A stretch of DNA of 64,000 nt. Source: Thomasclavelia ramosa DSM 1402. GTDB taxonomy: Bacteria > Bacillota_I > Bacilli_A > Erysipelotrichales > Coprobacillaceae. The translations under genes and the position numbers were made by a program. The notes under the pieces are model-generated. The model was not told the origin of the DNA and ran no database searches. It saw nothing but the letters and a program-made list of their open reading frames with translations. Shown in pieces: positions 60,440-64,000 of the stretch. The stretch spans positions 1,364,001-1,428,000 of the forward strand of contig NZ_CP036346.1 of NCBI RefSeq assembly GCF_014131695.1, given 5' to 3'. The stretch's first letter is position 1. Every line of letters begins with the position of its first letter.

Positions 60440-61360
60440 ATGAAATACTATATTGGAATTGATTTAGGTGGGACTAATGTTCGTACTTTGCTGGTGGATG
60501 AAAATGGTAAAACTTATAGTGAAGTAAAAGATAATACTGAAAGAGAAAATGGTCCTGACTATGTATGTGCTAAAATCATTCGTCAAATTGAAAGTTTAGA
60601 TACATCAATTTGTGGTGGTTTACAAGGTGTAAGTGGAATTGGTATTGGGGTACCTGGACCTGTTGACACAGTAAAAGGTACAATGATCATGGCAACAAAT
60701 TTACCTGGATTCGAAAATTATCCAATTTGTGATAAATTAGCAGATCGTTTTAATTTACCAACTTTTATTGATAACGATGCAAATGTTGCTGGATTAGCAG
60801 AAGCTTTATTAGGTGCTGGAAAAGATTATCCGACATGTTATTATGTGACTATTTCAACAGGAATTGGGGGAGCCTTTATTGTTGATGGTAAATTAGTTTC
60901 TGGTGGTCGAGGACATGCTGGAGAAATTGGGAATATTATTGTTAAAAACAATGGTTATAAATTCGGAGGTTTAAATCCAGGGGCTGCTGAGGGAGAAACT
61001 AGTGGTACTGCAATTACTCGTAAAGGTAAAGAACTTTTAGGAGAAGATAGAGTAAATCATGCTGGAGATGTTTTTAGATTGGCTAGCGAAGGTGATTTAA
61101 AAGCACAAAGTATAGTTGATGAATGTATTTCAGAATTAGCAACAATGTTTGCTAATATTGCTCACACTGTTGATCCGCACTGTTTTGTAATTGGTGGTGG
61201 TGTAATGAAATCTCGTGAATATTTCTATGATCGCTTAGTAGAACAATTTAACTCAAAAATTCATGTAGGAATGCGCGGATATATTCCGTTATTAGGAACA
61301 AAATTAGAAGATTGTGGAGCAATCGGAGCAGCAATGTTACCAATGTCAAGATTAGGTTAA
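60440..61360 (+). CDS. glcK: ROK-family glucokinase
   Basis: Sugar kinase of 306 residues. The N-terminal phosphate loop is YYIGIDLGGTNVRTLLVDE and the ATP site is in ISTGIGGAFIVDG. The catalytic region FIDNDANVAGLAEALLG holds the Asp base, and GRGHAGEIGNIIV contains the ROK His-Glu pair. The CxCGxxGCxE zinc motif found in many ROK proteins is absent; this stretch reads GGLNPGAAEGETSGTAI. Most likely it phosphorylates glucose to feed pgi, but a related sugar is possible. GGAGG precedes the ATG. Confidence 0.88.
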   Translation: MKYYIGIDLGGTNVRTLLVDENGKTYSEVKDNTERENGPDYVCAKIIRQIESLDTSICGGLQGVSGIGIGVPGPVDTVKGTMIMATNLPGFENYPICDKLADRFNLPTFIDNDANVAGLAEALLGAGKDYPTCYYVTISTGIGGAFIVDGKLVSGGRGHAGEIGNIIVKNNGYKFGGLNPGAAEGETSGTAITRKGKELLGEDRVNHAGDVFRLASEGDLKAQSIVDECISELATMFANIAHTVDPHCFVIGGGVMKSREYFYDRLVEQFNSKIHVGMRGYIPLLGTKLEDCGAIGAAMLPMSRLG

Positions 61361-61361
61361 G

Positions 61362-61387
61362 AAAGGATATTTCATCCTTTTTTTTTG
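61362..61387 (+). terminator. Terminator of the ROK kinase gene
   Basis: AAAGGAT (61362-61368) pairs with ATCCTTT (61374-61380), then a run of T. Confidence 0.8.
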
Positions 61388-61418
61388 ATTTAAAGTAGTA
61401 GTTTTTTAAATCGAATAA

Positions 61419-61427
61419 TGGTATTAT
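61419..61427 (+). promoter_or_regulatory. Extended -10 promoter of mnmA-recD2
   Basis: TGGTATTAT, 20 bases before the ATG at 61448. Confidence 0.45.
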
Positions 61428-61447
61428 AGTACGGTGAGGTGACGAGA

Positions 61448-62581
61448 ATGTCAAAAAGAGTAGTATTAGGATTAAGTGGTGGTGTCGATTCAGCAGTTGC
61501 TGCTTATTTGTTAAAAGAACAAGGATATGATGTTATTGGTGTGTTTATGCGTAATTGGGATAGCCAGTTAAATAATGATATTTTAGGTAATCCTACTAAT
61601 GATAATGATATCTGTCCACAAGAAGAAGATTATAATGATGCCAAGGCTGTAGCTGAATGTCTTGGGATTCCTATTAAAAGGGTGGATTTTATCAAAGAGT
61701 ATTGGGATCATGTATTTACATACTTTTTAGATGAATATCGAAAAGGTAGAACACCTAACCCCGATATATTATGTAATAAGCATATTAAATTTAAAGCTTT
61801 TTTAGATTTTGCTAAAACTTTAAATGCAGATTATATTGCTACAGGTCACTATGCCCAAGTTAAACATTATCAAGGAGCAGATTCGGTGATGTTAAAAGGC
61901 CTTGATAATAATAAGGATCAAACATACTTTCTATGTCAATTAAATCAACAACAGCTACAAAACTCATTATTTCCTTTAGGTGAAATAGATAAAACAGAAG
62001 TTCGTCGAATCGCTAGAGAATTGAACTTACCAGTAGCAGATAAAAAAGACAGTACCGGAATTTGTTTTATCGGAGAACGTGATTTTAAAGAGTTTTTACA
62101 AAATTATATTCCAGCTCAAGCTGGAAAAATGGTTGATATAGAAACTGGGAACGTGATTGGTGATCATTCAGGAATCATGTACTATACTATTGGTCAGCGT
62201 AAAGGATTAGGGATTGGTGGTCCAGGTGATGCATGGTTTGTCGTTGGGAAAGACTATGATAAAAATGTGTTATATATTTGTCAAGGAGATCAAAAAGATT
62301 GGTTATATTCAACCGGGGCTCTGATTACTGATGTGAACTGGATTGCTTCAACTAAACCAATAGATAAAATTGCATGTAACGCTAAGTTTAGATATCGTCA
62401 GCCAGATAATCCAATTCAACTTGAATTTATTGATGAAGATACTGTTTACTTAACTTTTGATAAACCAATAAAAGCGGTGACTCCAGGCCAAGCTGCAGTC
62501 TTTTACGATGGTGATATTTGTCTTGGTGGTGGAACGATTGAAACTGTCTATAAAGATGGGCAGCCAATCAAGTATTTATAA
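61448..62581 (+). CDS. mnmA: tRNA-specific 2-thiouridylase MnmA
   Basis: Enzyme of 377 residues that thiolates U34 of tRNA-Lys, tRNA-Glu and tRNA-Gln, using sulfur from a cysteine desulfurase. PP-loop GLSGGVDSAVAAYL, first catalytic cysteine in TPNPDILCNKHIKF, HYAQV with ATGH before it, and second catalytic cysteine in DSTGICFIGERDF. The start at 61448 has GAGGTGA upstream. The stop overlaps the recD2 start (TAATG). The window also encodes the substrates tRNA-Lys(TTT) and tRNA-Gln(TTG). Confidence 0.97.
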   Translation: MSKRVVLGLSGGVDSAVAAYLLKEQGYDVIGVFMRNWDSQLNNDILGNPTNDNDICPQEEDYNDAKAVAECLGIPIKRVDFIKEYWDHVFTYFLDEYRKGRTPNPDILCNKHIKFKAFLDFAKTLNADYIATGHYAQVKHYQGADSVMLKGLDNNKDQTYFLCQLNQQQLQNSLFPLGEIDKTEVRRIARELNLPVADKKDSTGICFIGERDFKEFLQNYIPAQAGKMVDIETGNVIGDHSGIMYYTIGQRKGLGIGGPGDAWFVVGKDYDKNVLYICQGDQKDWLYSTGALITDVNWIASTKPIDKIACNAKFRYRQPDNPIQLEFIDEDTVYLTFDKPIKAVTPGQAAVFYDGDICLGGGTIETVYKDGQPIKYL

Positions 62582-64000
62582 TGATTGAATATACAGGTTA
62601 TATTAAGAAGATTCGTTTTTATAGCGAATCTTCTAATTATATCGTTGCTTTAATTGAAGTTGAGCAGGAAGATAAGTTGATCACAATGAATGGTTATATG
62701 AATAATTTTAATGATTATGAAAAATATGCTTTTATTGGTGATTACGAAATTCATCCTAAATATGGTAAACAGTTTAAATTATCAGAATATCGTATCATTT
62801 ATGCAAAAGAAAGTGAAGAAATTATTAAATATTTATCTAGTCCGCTATTTAAGGGGATTGGTAAAGCTTTGGCAACACAAATAGTAAATACACTTGGTGA
62901 AGAGTGTCTTGAAAAGATTAAAGAAGATAAACATAATTTAGATTTGGTTAGAGGAATGACTGAAAAACGGCGGGAAATAATTTATGAAGCATTGACTAAT
63001 GGTGATTATGATCAAGAAGTAATGCAGTTTTTTATGGGACATGGTATCAGTCTGAAAAACTTGGGCTTGATTCAAGCATATTATCAAGAAAAAACATTAG
63101 AAATACTTCAAAACAATCCGTACCAACTAGTAGAGGATATTGATGGGATTGGATTTAAAACAGCTGATGAGTTAGCTTTAAAAACAGGTGGGACACTTGA
63201 TAATCCTAATCGAATTAAAGCTGGGATTATTTACAGTATTAAGCAATATGGGTTTAATACTGGGAGTACATACTGTTACCTTGATGAAATCAAAATAATG
63301 TTTTCTAAAATAATATATAATATTGAAGAAGTATCGTTTAATGAATATCTTGATGAATTGATTGATGAAGGATTGATTATTCAACGTGGTGATAAGTATT
63401 ATTATTTTGAAATGGATGAGGCTGAAAAAAATATAGCTGAATATTTAAAAATACGGATAAATAAACCCGATGAACTTTTTGATGAAAAAGAAGTAGAACG
63501 ATTGTTGACAAATTATGAAAAGACTCAAGGTATATGTTATGCTGCCAAGCAGAAAGAAGCCCTAAATTATTTTTTAAAGTCTTCTTGCATGATTTTGACA
63601 GGCGGACCTGGAACTGGGAAAACGACAATTGTTCAAGCACTTTTAAAAGTGTATTCGGCATTATACCCAGATGATCGAATTGGTTTAGTTGCGCCAACTG
63701 GTCGGGCTGCAAAACGATTGACAGAATTAACTGGAATTTATGCTTGTACAATTCATCGCCTATTAAAATGGGATCTTCATAGTAACACATTTGCTATGAA
63801 TAAAAGCAATCCATTAGATTTAGATGTTTTGATCATTGATGAGTTTTCAATGGTCGATTGTTTATTGTTGAGTAAACTTTTTGAGGCGGGTCGAGGAATC
63901 AATAAAGTATTATTTATCGGTGATTACCATCAATTGCCTTCGGTTGCACCTGGAAATATATTACAGGATTTGATGGAAGCTGGAGTGAAAACGATTGAGC
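62581..64000 (+). CDS. recD2: RecD2-type DNA helicase (3' end outside window)
   Basis: ATP-dependent 5'-3' helicase without RecBC partners. The first 473 codons are inside the window. The N-terminal RecD2-specific part begins MIEYTGYIKKIRFYSESSNY and contains helix-hairpin-helix-like stretches (LFKGIGKALATQIVNTLG and EDIDGIGFKTADELAL). The helicase core starts with Walker A GGPGTGKT (residues 341-348), then GLVAPTGRAAKRL, Walker B DVLIIDEFSMVD and motif III FIGDYHQLPSVAPG. The start overlaps the mnmA stop by one base. It acts in DNA repair and replication-fork maintenance. Confidence 0.96.
   Translation, partial: MIEYTGYIKKIRFYSESSNYIVALIEVEQEDKLITMNGYMNNFNDYEKYAFIGDYEIHPKYGKQFKLSEYRIIYAKESEEIIKYLSSPLFKGIGKALATQIVNTLGEECLEKIKEDKHNLDLVRGMTEKRREIIYEALTNGDYDQEVMQFFMGHGISLKNLGLIQAYYQEKTLEILQNNPYQLVEDIDGIGFKTADELALKTGGTLDNPNRIKAGIIYSIKQYGFNTGSTYCYLDEIKIMFSKIIYNIEEVSFNEYLDELIDEGLIIQRGDKYYYFEMDEAEKNIAEYLKIRINKPDELFDEKEVERLLTNYEKTQGICYAAKQKEALNYFLKSSCMILTGGPGTGKTTIVQALLKVYSALYPDDRIGLVAPTGRAAKRLTELTGIYACTIHRLLKWDLHSNTFAMNKSNPLDLDVLIIDEFSMVDCLLLSKLFEAGRGINKVLFIGDYHQLPSVAPGNILQDLMEAGVKTIE

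Overview
The window is AT-rich DNA from a low-GC, Gram-positive, anaerobic, spore-forming gut-type Firmicute. I infer an Erysipelotrichia/Coprobacillaceae-like genome (Clostridium ramosum / Thomasclavelia group). The grounds are a SufCDSUB operon, an Rnf complex, poly-glycerolphosphate wall genes, spore genes (yunB and YjcZ-like microproteins), rubrerythrin, and T-box and S-box control of leuS and metK. No rRNA, prophage or CRISPR array is visible. Most of the window is ordinary chromosome, broken by three mobile-element scars: a decayed group II intron at the left edge, a decayed IS3-family element near 33 kb, and an intact IS200-type element near 55.5 kb.

Layout. 0-0.7 kb: group II intron remnant. 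0.7-5.7 kb (mostly minus): YCII-like protein, HIT hydrolase, two PrsA-like lipoproteins, two spore-type microproteins (plus strand), a hemolysin III family protein and an AI-2E family exporter. 6-11.3 kb: the complete Suf Fe-S assembly operon followed by 5-formyl-THF cyclo-ligase. 11.3-17 kb: MOP-type flippase, Ca2+-type P-ATPase, yunB and an unknown partner gene. 17-17.6 kb: six tRNAs (minus). 17.7-22.1 kb: pgi, an S1-domain protein and a PAS/GGDEF diguanylate cyclase. 22.1-23 kb: a gene desert. 23-26.5 kb: NifU-like protein, a 44-residue ORF running into a SAM-I riboswitch, metK, hpf and a radical SAM protein. 26.6-30.3 kb: two tandem ABC/FtsX-type half-transporters. 30.3-33 kb: T-box and leuS. 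33-33.8 kb: decayed IS3 element. 33.9-40.9 kb (minus): dxs and rnfCDGEAB. 41-45.7 kb: rubrerythrin, a DUF3783 protein, CorA, rpsD, pyrF and pyrE.

45.8-52.4 kb is a teichoic-acid block: TagGH exporter, TagD cytidylyltransferase, a GT2-TagF fusion and two further CDP-glycerol glycerophosphotransferase-family enzymes. Together these would make CDP-glycerol, build a polyglycerolphosphate chain and export it. 52.4-58.3 kb: HAD phosphatase, solitary MazF, DUF975 and CPBP membrane proteins, the IS200 element, tRNA-Lys(CTT), a membrane-anchored degenerate HAD protein and a PAP2 phosphatase. 58.4-64 kb: tRNA-Ser and tRNA-Asp, NUDIX hydrolase with an unassigned structured leader or small RNA, RluA-type pseudouridine synthase, ROK glucokinase, mnmA, and recD2 running off the right edge.

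The most notable signals are RNA- and promoter-level. Both IS elements carry a long hairpin that buries the transposase Shine-Dalgarno. A promoter with a 19-bp spacer and a centred dyad (MerR architecture) faces dxs. An unassigned three-hairpin RNA lies between nudF and rluA. A pseudo-HAD domain is fused to a membrane module. Extended -10 promoters (TGnTATAAT) are unusually frequent. I found no convincing wholly new defence or metabolic system. All family assignments were made by reading motifs, without any database search.
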